Shown in pieces: positions 31,924-40,720 of a stretch of DNA of 64,000 bases (position 1 is its first letter; every line of letters starts with the position of its first letter). The translations under genes and the position numbers were made by a program. Source of the DNA: JAFNAG01 sp963739235. Lineage in GTDB: Bacteria > Acidobacteriota > UBA6911. Location of the stretch: NCBI GenBank assembly GCA_963739235.1, contig CAVTZY010000068.1, positions 73,662 to 137,661 of the forward strand, written 5' to 3'. The notes below the pieces were generated by a model that was not told where the DNA came from, did not search any database, and was given only the letters and a program-made list of their open reading frames with translations.

Positions 31924-33279
31924 ATGATCCGCAGGCGGGTACTCCTTTCGATATTGTTACTCTGTTCTCTTCTTCTCCCACGTTTTTCCAAGGCGCAGAA
32001 ACCTCCATCGGGGCTGGAGGCACAGCCTAATTCCCAGGCGATACGGGTCAACGTCGGGCTGGTGCAGACCGATGTGATGGTTTTCGATCGGCAAGGGCAG
32101 TTCGTTTCCGATCTGAAGCCTGATCAGTTCGAGTTGCGGGTGGATGGGAAGGTGCAGACCATTTCTTTCCTGGAACTGGTGTCTGCAGGCAGCCCTCATG
32201 ATGAGGCGATATGGGCAAGAGAGGAAGGCAAGCCGGGACCGACGCCACCGCAGCCCGCTGCGGCAAGACCCAATCCCGGACGCACGCTACTGTTTTTTCT
32301 GGATGACTGGCATTTGGCTGAAGACAATGTCATGCGGTCGCGAACTGCGCTGACAAACCTCATCAATTCATCGATGGGGGCCAAAGACCTGGTGGCCGTC
32401 TTCGCCGCATCAGGGCAGCTTGGATCCGTGCAGCAACTCACAAACGACAAAGCTGCCGTGCTTGCTGTGCTGGAGAAGTTCAACTTCCAAAGCCCGGGAG
32501 TGCAGGACCTTGCATGGCCGCCCATGACCGAAGCCCAGGCGGTCTTGATCGAACAGAATGACTTAAATGCCATTACCTATTTTGTGCAGGCGATGTTGGG
32601 GAAACCGGTAGTCAAGGACCAGCGAGGGTGGTCGGTGCCGTCAGATCGATTCGGAAATGTGGGCAGGGATGCCAATGACGCCGAGACAATCACCCGCAGG
32701 CGCGCTGCCGACCTTGCCCAAGTGTCTGCGGGCATTGGACAGAGAACGCTTACCGCCCTGCGCAATCTTCTGCGCGCCGCCGAGACTCTGCCGGGACGCA
32801 AACTGGTGTTTTTTCTGTCGGACGGCTTTGTTCTGCAACCTCAGCGGAGCGATGTGGTTTCGAGGATTACCGACTTGACCAGCGCCGCTGCCCGTGCGGG
32901 AATCGTGATCTACTCGCTGGACACACGGGGCCTGGTGGTTGGCCTGCCGACAGCAAAAACGAAGCAGGCTGCGGATATGACAGGGGCATTGGCAAGCAGC
33001 GGATATAGCGAAATATCTGCGGGACAAGACGCGCTTAATGCACTGGCTGCGGACACCGGCGGGCGTTTCCTCAAGAATACCAACGCGCTGGATACGGCTT
33101 TGAGCACGGCCCTGCGGGAGATGTCGCGCTATTACCTGTTAGGCTGGCACATTGACCCGGAAAAGCTGGAGCCCGGCAAATACAGCAAGATCCGCGCAGC
33201 CGTCAAAGGCCACCCCGACCTCCAGGTGCGCGTGCGCCAGGGAACGATCGACTTGTCCCAAATCATCACCAAAAAATAG
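31924..33279 (+). CDS. VWFA-related exported protein, C-terminus altered by duplication
   Basis: A hydrophobic signal sequence ('LLSILLLCSLLLPRFSKA') precedes a domain with 'IRVNVGLVQTDVMVFDRQGQ', 'VSDLKPDQFELRVDGKVQTI', 'TLLFFLDDWHLAEDN', 'LPGRKLVFFLSDGF', and 'SRYYLLGWHIDPEKLEPGKY'. This is the acidobacterial VWFA-related family. The metal site is DDWHL rather than DxSxS. Family members usually end in a 'VRARKGYYAP'-like strand; here 'LQVRVRQG' is followed by 'TIDLSQIITKK' and a stop that belong to a 366-bp segment repeated at 35202-35567. I infer the natural C-terminus was replaced. Start choice between 31912 and 31924 is uncertain. Confidence 0.78.
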   Translation: MIRRRVLLSILLLCSLLLPRFSKAQKPPSGLEAQPNSQAIRVNVGLVQTDVMVFDRQGQFVSDLKPDQFELRVDGKVQTISFLELVSAGSPHDEAIWAREEGKPGPTPPQPAAARPNPGRTLLFFLDDWHLAEDNVMRSRTALTNLINSSMGAKDLVAVFAASGQLGSVQQLTNDKAAVLAVLEKFNFQSPGVQDLAWPPMTEAQAVLIEQNDLNAITYFVQAMLGKPVVKDQRGWSVPSDRFGNVGRDANDAETITRRRAADLAQVSAGIGQRTLTALRNLLRAAETLPGRKLVFFLSDGFVLQPQRSDVVSRITDLTSAAARAGIVIYSLDTRGLVVGLPTAKTKQAADMTGALASSGYSEISAGQDALNALAADTGGRFLKNTNALDTALSTALREMSRYYLLGWHIDPEKLEPGKYSKIRAAVKGHPDLQVRVRQGTIDLSQIITKK

Positions 33280-33607
33280 GAAGAAAAACGAGGCGATCCC
33301 TACCTGTGGATACGGCCGGCGCGTCGGGCAAATGCAGAAATTCGAGCTTTGGATTGCTGCGTTCTTCGCGGCCGGCCCACTTTCTTGCCGTTTTCGCGGG
33401 ACGCACGGGCCTTTGCCGCGGAAGTCACCGAGCCTCCGCGCCTTGCCAATTTCCACATCCAGGCCTTGCTTCCGAAGATTCCCATTACGAGATGCGGCAC
33501 GCCCAAATCAGCATCCAACTTTTCCCAATGCAAGCCAAAACCCGCCGGGGTAACTTCCACTTCGGCCAGCATCTCTGGAGTTGCGCTTTCCGAATCCTGC
33601 GCTATTC
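33242..33607. repeat. direct repeat, copy A (366 bp)
   Basis: Ungapped match to 35202-35567 with about 29 differences counted by eye (about 92 percent). The left boundary falls within the last codons of the VWFA gene and the right boundary within the truncated DUF2442 copy. Confidence 0.85.
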
Positions 33608-33692
33608 TGGGCTCTGGAGCACTCGCAGAAGACTGGCGAAGTTGACATAAGACCCCCATATCAGAAGCCTGCCTTCGGAAGGGAGGTGGCAT
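33300..33692 (-). pseudogene. truncated DUF2442 copy
   Basis: The C-terminal 100 residues match the intact DUF2442 protein at 35260-35742: 'ATPEMLAEVEVTPAGFGLHW', 'LDADLGVPHL', 'MGIFGSKAWM', 'KARASRENGKK'. The N-terminal 30 residues encoded upstream of 33607 are unrelated and arise where the duplicated segment ends. The first 75 residues of the domain are missing, along with the DUF4160 partner gene. Probably not functional, unless the C-terminal half is sufficient for DNA or toxin binding. Confidence 0.75.
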
Positions 33693-33866
33693 CGGATCGA
33701 TTTCGCAGCTTATTTCTATTCGTCGCCAGCAGGAAGAGATGATTGCAGGTGAACGGATTCATAGCTAGCGCCAAGCACCCCGGGAAAACGTGGAATCTGG
33801 GGGCATGGGTGTAATCCGGTTTCACTCATCTTGACCCCGAGCACAGTTACACGTAAACTGTGTGTC

Positions 33867-34097
33867 ATGAAAAATATTACGTTAAGTATCGACGAAAGAG
33901 TGCTGGCGGCGGTGCGGCGCTATGCGGTTGAGCACGAAGCTACGGTTAACGGCCTCGTGCGCGAGTTTCTTACTCGCATCGCAAAGAGCGAAGACCGCTC
34001 ACGAGATGCGCGCCGGCAGATTAGAGAATTGAGCAAAAGATCGAAGGCGCGCATCGGAAGCATCTCTTGGAACCGTGAGCGCCTGCATGACCGTTGA
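33867..34097 (+). CDS. ribbon-helix-helix-type antitoxin
   Basis: The 76-residue product begins 'MKNITLSIDERVLAAVRRYA', the strand and first helix of a ribbon-helix-helix DNA-binding fold, and continues with a second helix ('TVNGLVREFLTRIAKSEDRS') and a basic tail that would neutralise the toxin. It overlaps the PIN-domain gene by 11 bases, the usual layout of VapBC-like pairs, in which the antitoxin represses its own promoter. An ATG at 33867 is preferred over upstream non-ATG codons. Confidence 0.8.
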   Translation: MKNITLSIDERVLAAVRRYAVEHEATVNGLVREFLTRIAKSEDRSRDARRQIRELSKRSKARIGSISWNRERLHDR

Positions 34098-34506
34098 CTC
34101 TTTCCTGGATACAAATATCTTGGTTTACGCAGCCGCGGGGCTGGGCGCGGAAATGTCGAAACGCAGGCGTGCGTTGGAACTGATCGAGAACGAAAATTTC
34201 GGTCTGTCCGCTCAAGTGCTGCAGGAATTTTATGTGACGGTTGTGCGGAAAATCCAGGTTCCGCTGACTCCGGAGGCCGCGATGGAGTGGATTGAGCAAC
34301 TGGAGGCGTTCCCGTGTCTCCCGGTCGATTCGGGATTCGTGAAGATTGCCGTCGAAACGAGTGTGCGGTATGGGCTCGCATACTGGGATGGAGCTATTAT
34401 TGCCGCTGCTGAGATTCTAGGCGCCAAAACTCTGTACAGCGAGGATTTGAATCATGGCCAAAAATACGGCACCGTTCGGGTTTGCAATCCGTTCCGGCCT
34501 TGCTGA
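34087..34506 (+). CDS. PIN-domain toxin (VapC-like ribonuclease)
   Basis: Four acidic residues of the PIN active site are visible: Asp in 'SFLDTNILVYAA', Glu in 'LQEFYVTVVRK', and the two Asp in 'AYWDGAIIAAAEILG' and 'LYSEDLNHGQ'. 139 residues from ATG 34087. It follows the antitoxin with an 11-base overlap. VapC toxins cleave tRNA or rRNA when the antitoxin is lost. The module lies between the two copies of the 366-bp direct repeat, which suggests it was brought in or kept by a rearrangement. Confidence 0.87.
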   Translation: MTVDSFLDTNILVYAAAGLGAEMSKRRRALELIENENFGLSAQVLQEFYVTVVRKIQVPLTPEAAMEWIEQLEAFPCLPVDSGFVKIAVETSVRYGLAYWDGAIIAAAEILGAKTLYSEDLNHGQKYGTVRVCNPFRPC

Positions 34507-34751
34507 AATCTCCTAAGGTGGAATCAGCCCAAACACTGGGACATCTCACGTATATACTTGGTTCCTGAAACCATGCGCTAACTCGAAAGCAGGTGAACGG
34601 GCTGGCGCGGTCCTACTCTCAAATACTGCGTATAGTCCGAATTGACTGCATTTCTGACCGCTGCCTGGGTGCGACGGCCGGTCAGGTTCCGAGATAAGAT
34701 GTTATGTCAACTTGGGCCGGGCGCACGAGTGCGGCGAGTTTTTCGACCAGT

Positions 34752-34979
34752 TCAAGGGGCGCGAAAATGACGTGGGAGGTTCCGTGGCCATGAGACAACA
34801 GGTTCTGCGCATTGCTCCCATGGGCGGAACCTCGAGAGCACTGCCCCCAGGCGCTCGGAAGTGAAGCGCATCATCTCATGAATCTGCCGATCTGTGGCTC
34901 GGCGATGATTCAAGGCGTAACCCGATGAGCGCCCAGAATGAAGATTTTCGACCGGCCCGTTGCGGTACGCGGAGAGCAC
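34752..34979 (-). pseudogene. small remnant ORF, unrecognised
   Basis: A 75-residue frame with a coherent amphipathic helix ('RQIHEMMRFTSERLGAVLSR') and an N-terminal 'SAYRNGPVENLHSGR'. The rest is compositionally odd. Upstream on the same strand, 34985-35208 contains a second stretch (next entry) interrupted by a stop, which suggests decay. I cannot name the family. Confidence 0.3.
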
Positions 34980-35085
34980 TATGCTATTGGCAAAAACCCT
35001 GTAGGGATGCCGGGCCTGCTTTCAGCCAGCCGCGTTCCAGTTGGACTGCAGTTTTGATCCGGGCTCTGTCTTCAGGCGCAGCGTC

Positions 35086-35208
35086 CTAAGGTGATATGTC
35101 CAATTCTCCGAGGACCGGATGAACGCGCTCCCTGACGTAATCTCCAAATCGCTCCCCGGACCCTTCAAGCTCGACCATTCCCTCGTCTGTGAGTCGAAAG
35201 TGAACCAT
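35086..35208 (-). pseudogene. small ORF followed in frame by a stop and further coding-like sequence
   Basis: ATG 35208 opens a 40-residue frame, 'MVHFRLTDEGMVELEGSGER' then 'FGDYVRERVHPVLGELDISP', ending in TAG. The same frame continues beyond the stop with 'PEDRARIKTAVQLERGWLKA'. This looks like one small gene with an internal stop. Its start codon lies at the left boundary of repeat copy B, so it may have been cut off by the same rearrangement. Confidence 0.3.
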
Positions 35209-35567
35209 CGACCTGTCTCAAATCGCCACCAAAAAATAGGAAGAAAAACGAGGCGATCCCTACCTGGGGATGCGTCCGGCGCGGCGGGCTAATGCGGAAA
35301 CTCGAGCTTTGGATTGCTGCGTTCTTCGCGGCCGGCCGCCTTTCTTGCCGTTTTCGCGGGACGCACGGGCCTTTGCCGCCGAGGTTACCGAGCCTCCGCG
35401 CCTTGCCAATTCCCGCATCCAGGCCTTGCTTCCGAAGATTCCCATTATGAGATGCGGCACGCCCAAATCAGCATCCAACTTTTCCCAATGCAAGCCAAAA
35501 CCCATCGGGGTAACGTCCACTTCGGCAAGCAACTCTGGAGTTGCGTTTTCCAAACCCTGCGCTATTC
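35202..35567. repeat. direct repeat, copy B (366 bp)
   Basis: Offset from copy A by exactly 1,960 bases with no gaps. It lies within the intact DUF2442 gene and a short stretch after that gene's stop, and so is probably the source of copy A. Confidence 0.85.
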
Positions 35568-35742
35568 CCGGCGGGAATGCGAATTCACAGCCATTTGTCA
35601 GATCAACCACTATGAGATTTCGCTTGGCGTCGTAGCGAGCCGAACGCGCGCGCGGCTCTGAATGTTCCGCCTTCCGCCCCGCTTGCGTTGCGCGCGTGTA
35701 GTTTCTTTTTAATTCACGCCTAATCCAGTTAGCGATTGCCAT
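35260..35742 (-). CDS. DUF2442 protein (candidate antitoxin)
   Basis: 160 residues. The DUF2442 core is complete: 'LIVVDLTNGCEFAFPP', 'GIAQGLENATPELLAEVDVT', 'GFGLHWEKLDADLGVPHLI', followed by a basic tail with 'KARASRENGKKGGRPRRTQQ'. DUF2442 genes are commonly paired with DUF4160 and have been proposed as toxin-antitoxin partners. Here the start overlaps the DUF4160 gene end by 14 bases. DNA binding through the Arg/Lys-rich tail is plausible but inferred. Confidence 0.82.
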   Translation of the reverse strand: MAIANWIRRELKRNYTRATQAGRKAEHSEPRARSARYDAKRNLIVVDLTNGCEFAFPPGIAQGLENATPELLAEVDVTPMGFGLHWEKLDADLGVPHLIMGIFGSKAWMRELARRGGSVTSAAKARASRENGKKGGRPRRTQQSKARVSALARRAGRIPR

Positions 35743-35977
35743 GCAATTCCTTCCACTTCCTTTGAAGCAGCGCCAGGCTCGATTCGATTACATCCAAGGC
35801 ATCAGCAAGCTCATTCGTCCTGAGGTGGTGATTTGTCATGACGCTTGGCTTTTCTCCAGGCTTTACCAATCTTACCTTCGCTTCACCCTGCGCCCCAACC
35901 ACATGTACGTGGGCCGGAACATGATCGGTCGCGTAAATGACGATGCGCAATCTCCGGGCACGCAAAACAGTCGGCAT
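35729..35977 (-). CDS. DUF4160 protein (candidate toxin partner)
   Basis: 82 residues from ATG 35977. 'MPTVLRARRLRIVIYATDHV' then 'PAHVHVVGAQGEAKVRL' is the DUF4160 signature with its conserved His residues (HxPAHVHV). The rest is helical ('NELADALDVIESSLALLQRK'). It is first in a two-gene unit with DUF2442. The pair is treated as a predicted toxin-antitoxin system; no biochemical role is proven. Confidence 0.82.
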   Translation of the reverse strand: MPTVLRARRLRIVIYATDHVPAHVHVVGAQGEAKVRLVKPGEKPSVMTNHHLRTNELADALDVIESSLALLQRKWKELHGNR

Positions 35978-36149
35978 AAGTATTATAACCCAAGTGGTTA
36001 GGTTAATGAAATGCCGATTTCGCATACTTTGAACGCTTCGGCGCTGTGCTGATGGTTAATGTTTGTCAGGTGGCGGGATTATTTCAGCGAAGTGCGGGGA
36101 TATCAGGCCGCCGGCCCGGGGCGGGAATGCGGTTTTGCACGGCCTGAAC

Positions 36150-36208
36150 AACCACGAGGCACACGAAACACGCCAGGAACATTTGTGTGTTTCGTGTGGG
36201 TCGTGGTT
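36150..36208. repeat. inverted repeat, cacgaggcacacgaa type
   Basis: The 22-base arms 36150-36171 and 36187-36208 pair with two mismatches. It begins 7 bases after the rho stop (minus strand) and could end the rho transcript, although no T-run follows on that strand; a T-run follows on the plus strand. Confidence 0.65.
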
Positions 36209-36214
36209 TTGTTT

Positions 36215-37546
36215 TTAGCCGCCGGAGAGGGAGCCGAGGAAGTCGGCGTTGCTTTTGGTCTTGGATAGTTTTTCCAGCAGCAGCTCCATGCTTTCCGTCA
36301 CGGAGAGCGGGTTCAGGACCTTGCGCAGAATCCAGATCCGGTTCAGATCCGTCGTAGGCAGCAGCAGTTCCTCTTTGCGGGTGCCGGACTTGTTGATGTC
36401 GATGGCAGGGAAGACGCGCCGGTCGACGAGTTTGCGGTCGAGGTGCAGTTCCATGTTGCCGGTGCCCTTGAATTCTTCGAAGATGACGTCGTCCATGCGG
36501 CTGCCGGTGTCGATCAGCGCCGTGGCAATGATCGTCAGGCTGCCGCCCTCCTCGATGTTGCGCGCGGCTCCGAAGAAGCGCTTCGGCCGCTGCAGGGCGT
36601 TGCTGTCGACGCCGCCTGACAGAACCTTGCCGCTGGGCGGCACGATGGTGTTGTAGGCGCGGGCCAGGCGCGTGATGCTGTCGAGCAGGATCACGACGTC
36701 CCGCTTGTGCTCCACGAAGCGTTTGGCCTTTTCCAGCACCATCTCGGCCACCTGCACGTGCCGCGAGGCGGGCTCGTCGAACGTGGAGCTGATGACCTCG
36801 CCCTTGACCGAACGCTGCATGTCGGTTACTTCTTCGGGCCGCTCATCGATCAGCAGCACGATCAGGACAACCTCCGGGTGGTTGCGCGAGATCGAATTGG
36901 CGATCGACTGCAGCAGCATGGTCTTGCCGGTGCGCGGCGGCGAAACGATGAGGCCGCGCTGCCCTTTGCCGATGGGCGCAAGCATGTCCATGACGCGTCC
37001 CGACAGATTGTCGGTCACGGTTTCCAGCTTAAAGGCCTCGTGCGGATACAGCGGCGTCAGGTTGTCGAAAAAGATCTTGTCCTTGGCCGCATCCGGATGC
37101 TCGAAGTTGACGGCTTCGACCTTGATCAGGGCAAAGTAGCGCTCGCCGTCCTTGGGCGGCCGGATCTGGCCGGAGACGGTGTCGCCGGTCCGCAGGTCGA
37201 ACTTGCGGATCTGCGAAGGGGAAACGTAGATATCATCCGGCCCGGGCAGATAGTTGTAATCCGGGGCACGCAGGAATCCGAATCCTTCGGGCAGACACTC
37301 CAGGACACCCTCGGAGAAGATCAGGCCGCTCTGTTCGGTCTGCGCCTTCAGGATCTGAAAGATCAGCTCCTGCTTGCGCATCCCGGTGTAGCCGGGGACG
37401 TTGAGGTCTTTGGCTACCTGGGTCAGGGCGGAGATGTTCATCTCCTTCAGGTCGCGGATATTCAAATGGCCGTTATCTTTTTCCTTCTCTTTTTCGCGGC
37501 CGTTGGTGCTGTTGGCGGTGCTTCGACGTTGCGTCGTCTCAGGCAT
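36215..37546 (-). CDS. rho: transcription termination factor Rho
   Basis: Hexameric RNA-dependent ATPase that ends transcripts. The N-terminal helical domain ('LNIRDLKEMNISALTQVAKD') is followed by the cold-shock-like RNA-binding domain ('EGFGFLRAPDYNYLPGPDDI', 'YVSPSQIRKFDLRTGDTVSG'). The RecA-like core has Walker A 'SPPRTGKTMLLQ', Walker B 'VVILLDSITRLARAYN', and Q-loop/R-loop segments 'PPSGKVLSGGVD', 'LQRPKRFFGAARNIEEGGSL'. The 443 residues are complete and intact, in contrast with lon just upstream. A charged Lys/Glu linker precedes the first domain. Confidence 0.95.
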   Translation of the reverse strand: MPETTQRRSTANSTNGREKEKEKDNGHLNIRDLKEMNISALTQVAKDLNVPGYTGMRKQELIFQILKAQTEQSGLIFSEGVLECLPEGFGFLRAPDYNYLPGPDDIYVSPSQIRKFDLRTGDTVSGQIRPPKDGERYFALIKVEAVNFEHPDAAKDKIFFDNLTPLYPHEAFKLETVTDNLSGRVMDMLAPIGKGQRGLIVSPPRTGKTMLLQSIANSISRNHPEVVLIVLLIDERPEEVTDMQRSVKGEVISSTFDEPASRHVQVAEMVLEKAKRFVEHKRDVVILLDSITRLARAYNTIVPPSGKVLSGGVDSNALQRPKRFFGAARNIEEGGSLTIIATALIDTGSRMDDVIFEEFKGTGNMELHLDRKLVDRRVFPAIDINKSGTRKEELLLPTTDLNRIWILRKVLNPLSVTESMELLLEKLSKTKSNADFLGSLSGG

Positions 37547-37618
37547 AACTACCCTCCAGGCGGGAGAGCTTCCGGTACGTTAGGCTCAAAATTAACTCTC
37601 GGGGATTACTCTCGCAGG

Positions 37619-38197
37619 TTAATGATTTCGGGTGGCTTCGACCACCCGGTTCCATATCTCTTTGCATCCGATCCCGGTGACCACGGATGAGAAGATCACC
37701 GGCACTTCAGGAAACATTCCAGAAATTGCTCGCAATTCCACTGCCCGTTGATTGCCGGACAGCTTATCCGCCTTAGTTGCCGTAACCAGGCGGGGAACAC
37801 CCAAATGCGCCAGCCATTCGGCGAACTGAACATCCAGGTCCGTGGGCGGCATGCGCGCGTCTATAAGGTGGATCACGAGCGCCACGGATGGCCGGTTGCT
37901 AAAGTACTGCTCTACCAGTTTTTTCCATTCACGGCTCCCGGCTTGGCCGTGCGCAAATCCGAATCCGGGCAAGTCCACCAGGAAAAAGGCCCCGTCACAG
38001 CGATAGAAATTGATGCTTCGGGTCTTGCCCGGCGCCGCGCTGGTTCGGGCCAGACCTCGGACCCCTACGAGGCGATTGATCAAGCTGGATTTGCCGACAT
38101 TCGATCGGCCCGCCAACACGATCTCAGGAATCTCCGTGCGCGGAAAATCACGCGGCACGAAGGCGCTGGCGACGAACTCGACTTGAGTTTTTTTCAC
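37619..38197 (-). CDS. engB: ribosome-biogenesis GTP-binding protein (YihA/EngB)
   Basis: Essential GTPase linked to 50S assembly. G1 'AGRSNVGKSSLIN', G2 'TSAAPGKTRSINFY', G3 'DLPGFGFA', G4 'TKADKL', G5 'FSSVVTG'. Start at GTG 38197 ('gcagaggtc' upstream) gives 192 residues, the usual length; an ATG at 38263 would add 22 residues without conservation. It follows lon by 214 bp and precedes rho by 72 bp, the same strand as the tig-clpP-clpX-lon set. Confidence 0.9.
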   Translation of the reverse strand: MKKTQVEFVASAFVPRDFPRTEIPEIVLAGRSNVGKSSLINRLVGVRGLARTSAAPGKTRSINFYRCDGAFFLVDLPGFGFAHGQAGSREWKKLVEQYFSNRPSVALVIHLIDARMPPTDLDVQFAEWLAHLGVPRLVTATKADKLSGNQRAVELRAISGMFPEVPVIFSSVVTGIGCKEIWNRVVEATRNH

Positions 38198-38411
38198 GAC
38201 CTCTGCGCACGATTCAAAATACTGGTGACCCGGGCACCACCTCGGTTGTGACTCGATCATCAACTTCAGAGGTGCAATGCCTGCGCCGCAAAAACTCTCA
38301 ATGCATTCAATACCGAAAGTTCAATAGTGAGCCATGGTCACGAGAGATGCATCTGAGGACTATATCGCCGTTAATGCGCGATATTCTCGTGCGGACGGAC
38401 GGAGAATTCGG

Positions 38412-40720
38412 CTACCTGTCCTTGAGGAGCGGGAGCCTTTCAAGGGCAATCTGCAAGACTTCGTCCATGGTTTCCACGAGGTTGACTTTTATCGATTCCA
38501 GGATATCCTGCGGAATATCCTGGAGGTCCTTTTCATTCTCCTTTGGAAGGATGACTTCTTTTATGCCGGCACGATGTGCTGCCAGGAGCTTTTCCTTCAC
38601 GCCTCCGATCGGCAGAACCTTGCCGCGCAAGGTGATTTCTCCGGTCATGGCGACATCGTTGCGAACCGGAATCCTGGTCAACAGCAGACACAATGGTGGT
38701 TGCCAGGGTAATTCCTGCCGACGGCCCGTCCTTGGGGATGGCGCCTTCCGGGATGTGGATGTGCAAATCCATCTTGCGATAGAAGTCCCGATTAATGCCG
38801 AACAACGCTGCGCGGCTGCGCACGAAAGACATCGCCGCCCGGCCGACTCCTGCATGACCTCGCCCAGCTTGCCGGTCATGATGAGCTGGCCTTTGCCATC
38901 CATGAGAGTGGCTTCGGTGAACAGCACTTCCCCGCCGACTTCCGTCCAGGCGAGGCCGCAAGCCAGGCCGATCTGGTTGCTCTCGATGGCCATTTGCTCG
39001 CGGAATTTGGGCTTGCCGAGGAGCTGTTCGACTACTTCCGGGGTGACCTTGTTTGCGTTGGCCTCGGAGATCACCATCTTCTTGGCGGTCTTGCGGCAGA
39101 CATTCGCTATCTCGCGTTCGAGGTTTCTGACGCCCGACTCGCGCGTGTACTTGCGGATGAGCTGGAGCAGGCCTTCGTCGCTGAACTCGAGTCTGTTCCG
39201 GGCTTGAGCCCGTTGGCTTCCAGCTGTTTCTTAACCAGGAATCGCTTGGCGATCTGCAGCTTTTCGAGCTCGGTGTAGCCGGAGAGGTGGATGACCTCCA
39301 TGCGATCCTGCAGGGCACGCGGGATCGTGTGCAGTACATTCGCCGTGGCGATGAACATCACCATGGAGAGGTCGAACTCGGTGTCGAGGTAGTGGTCGAC
39401 GAACATGTGGTTCTGCTCGGGGTCGAGCACTTCGAGCAGCGCGGCCGACGGGTCGCCGCGGAAATCCATGCTCATCTTGTCGACTTCATCGAGCATGAAG
39501 ACCGGATTCCTCGTTCCCGCTTTCTTCATGTACTGGATGATCTGCCCCGGCAGCGCGCCGATGTAGGTACGGCGATGACCGCGAATCTCGGCCTCGTCCC
39601 TCACGCCTCCCAGCGACAGCCGCACGAATTTGCGTCCGGTGGCTCGAGCGATGGATTTGCCGAGCGAAGTCTTGCCCACACCTGGCGGGCCGACAAAGCA
39701 CAGAATGGTTCCCTGGGGCTTCTTGACCAGGCTGCGCACCGCCAGGAACTCGATGATGCGATCCTTGATCTTTTCCAGCCCGTAGTGGTCTTCTTCGAGG
39801 ACCTTCTTGGACCAGCGCATGTCGCGGATCTCTTTCGACTTCTTGTTCCACGGCATGGCCAGCAGCCAGTCAAGGTAGGTGCGCGAAACCGTGGATTCGG
39901 CCGACATGGGCGGCATCATTTCCAGGCGCTGGATTTCCTTCATCGGCTTTGTCGTTGGCGTCCTTCGGCATCTTGGCCGCTTCGACCTGCTTCTTCAGAT
40001 CGTCCAGCTCGCTCTTTTCGTCCTTGCGACCCAGCTCTTTCTGGATCGCCTTCATCTTTTCGTTCAGGTAGTACTCTTTCTGCGCCCGCTCCATCTGGCG
40101 CTTCACGCGCCCCTGGATGTTGCGGTCGACTTTGATCTTCTCGATCTCGACTTCGATGATCTCGTTGATCTTCTCGATGCGTTCGGCGAGATCGACCATC
40201 TCCAGCAGTTGCTGCTTTTCTTCGATGCTGATCGGCAGGTTGGCGCAGATGTTGTCCGCCAGCTTCGAAGGCTCCAGCGTCTTCATCGCGTTCAGAATCG
40301 CGTCGTAGTTTACGTGATGGCTGAGCTTGGAGAACTGCTCGAAACACCGTCTGGAGCCGCTTGATCAGCAGGTTGGTGCGCGCGCTCGCGACCGAAGTTT
40401 CCTCGAGCAGCTCCACGTCGGCGACAAAGAATCCCGGCTCGGTCGATGAGACGCAGTGCCCGGACCCGCTGAATCCCTTCGACCAGGACCTTGATGTTGC
40501 CGTCGGACAGCTTGACGCTCTGAACGATGTTCGCGACCGTGCCGACTGCGTAAATGTCCTTAGCCTTGGGCTCGTCGACCGATGCGTCGATCTGGGTTGC
40601 CAGGAATACCCGTTTGGAGCCCTCAAGCGCGAACTCGAGCGCGCGCACGGAGGAGGGGCGCCCGATCACGAATGGAATCATCATGTGCGGGAACACCACT
40701 ACATCCCGGATCGGGATCAT
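38412..40720 (-). CDS. lon: ATP-dependent protease La (at least five frame breaks)
   Basis: Ser-Lys AAA+ protease. ATG 40720 overlaps the clpX stop (ATGA). N-domain 'PIRDVVVFPHMMIPFVIGRP' and the linker ('EKMKAIQKELGRKDEKSELD') lie in different frames. The ATPase is continuous from about 39943: Walker A 'GPPGVGKTSLGK', Walker B 'VFMLDEVDKM', sensor 'IATANVLHTIP'. The protease domain is in two frames: 'PKDGPSAGITLATTIVSAV' carries the catalytic Ser, and 'LPIGGVKEKLLAAHRAGIKE' the Lys. Frames change near 40440, 40350, 39945, 39195, 38860 and 38690. Summed length, about 770 residues, is normal. Confidence 0.85.
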
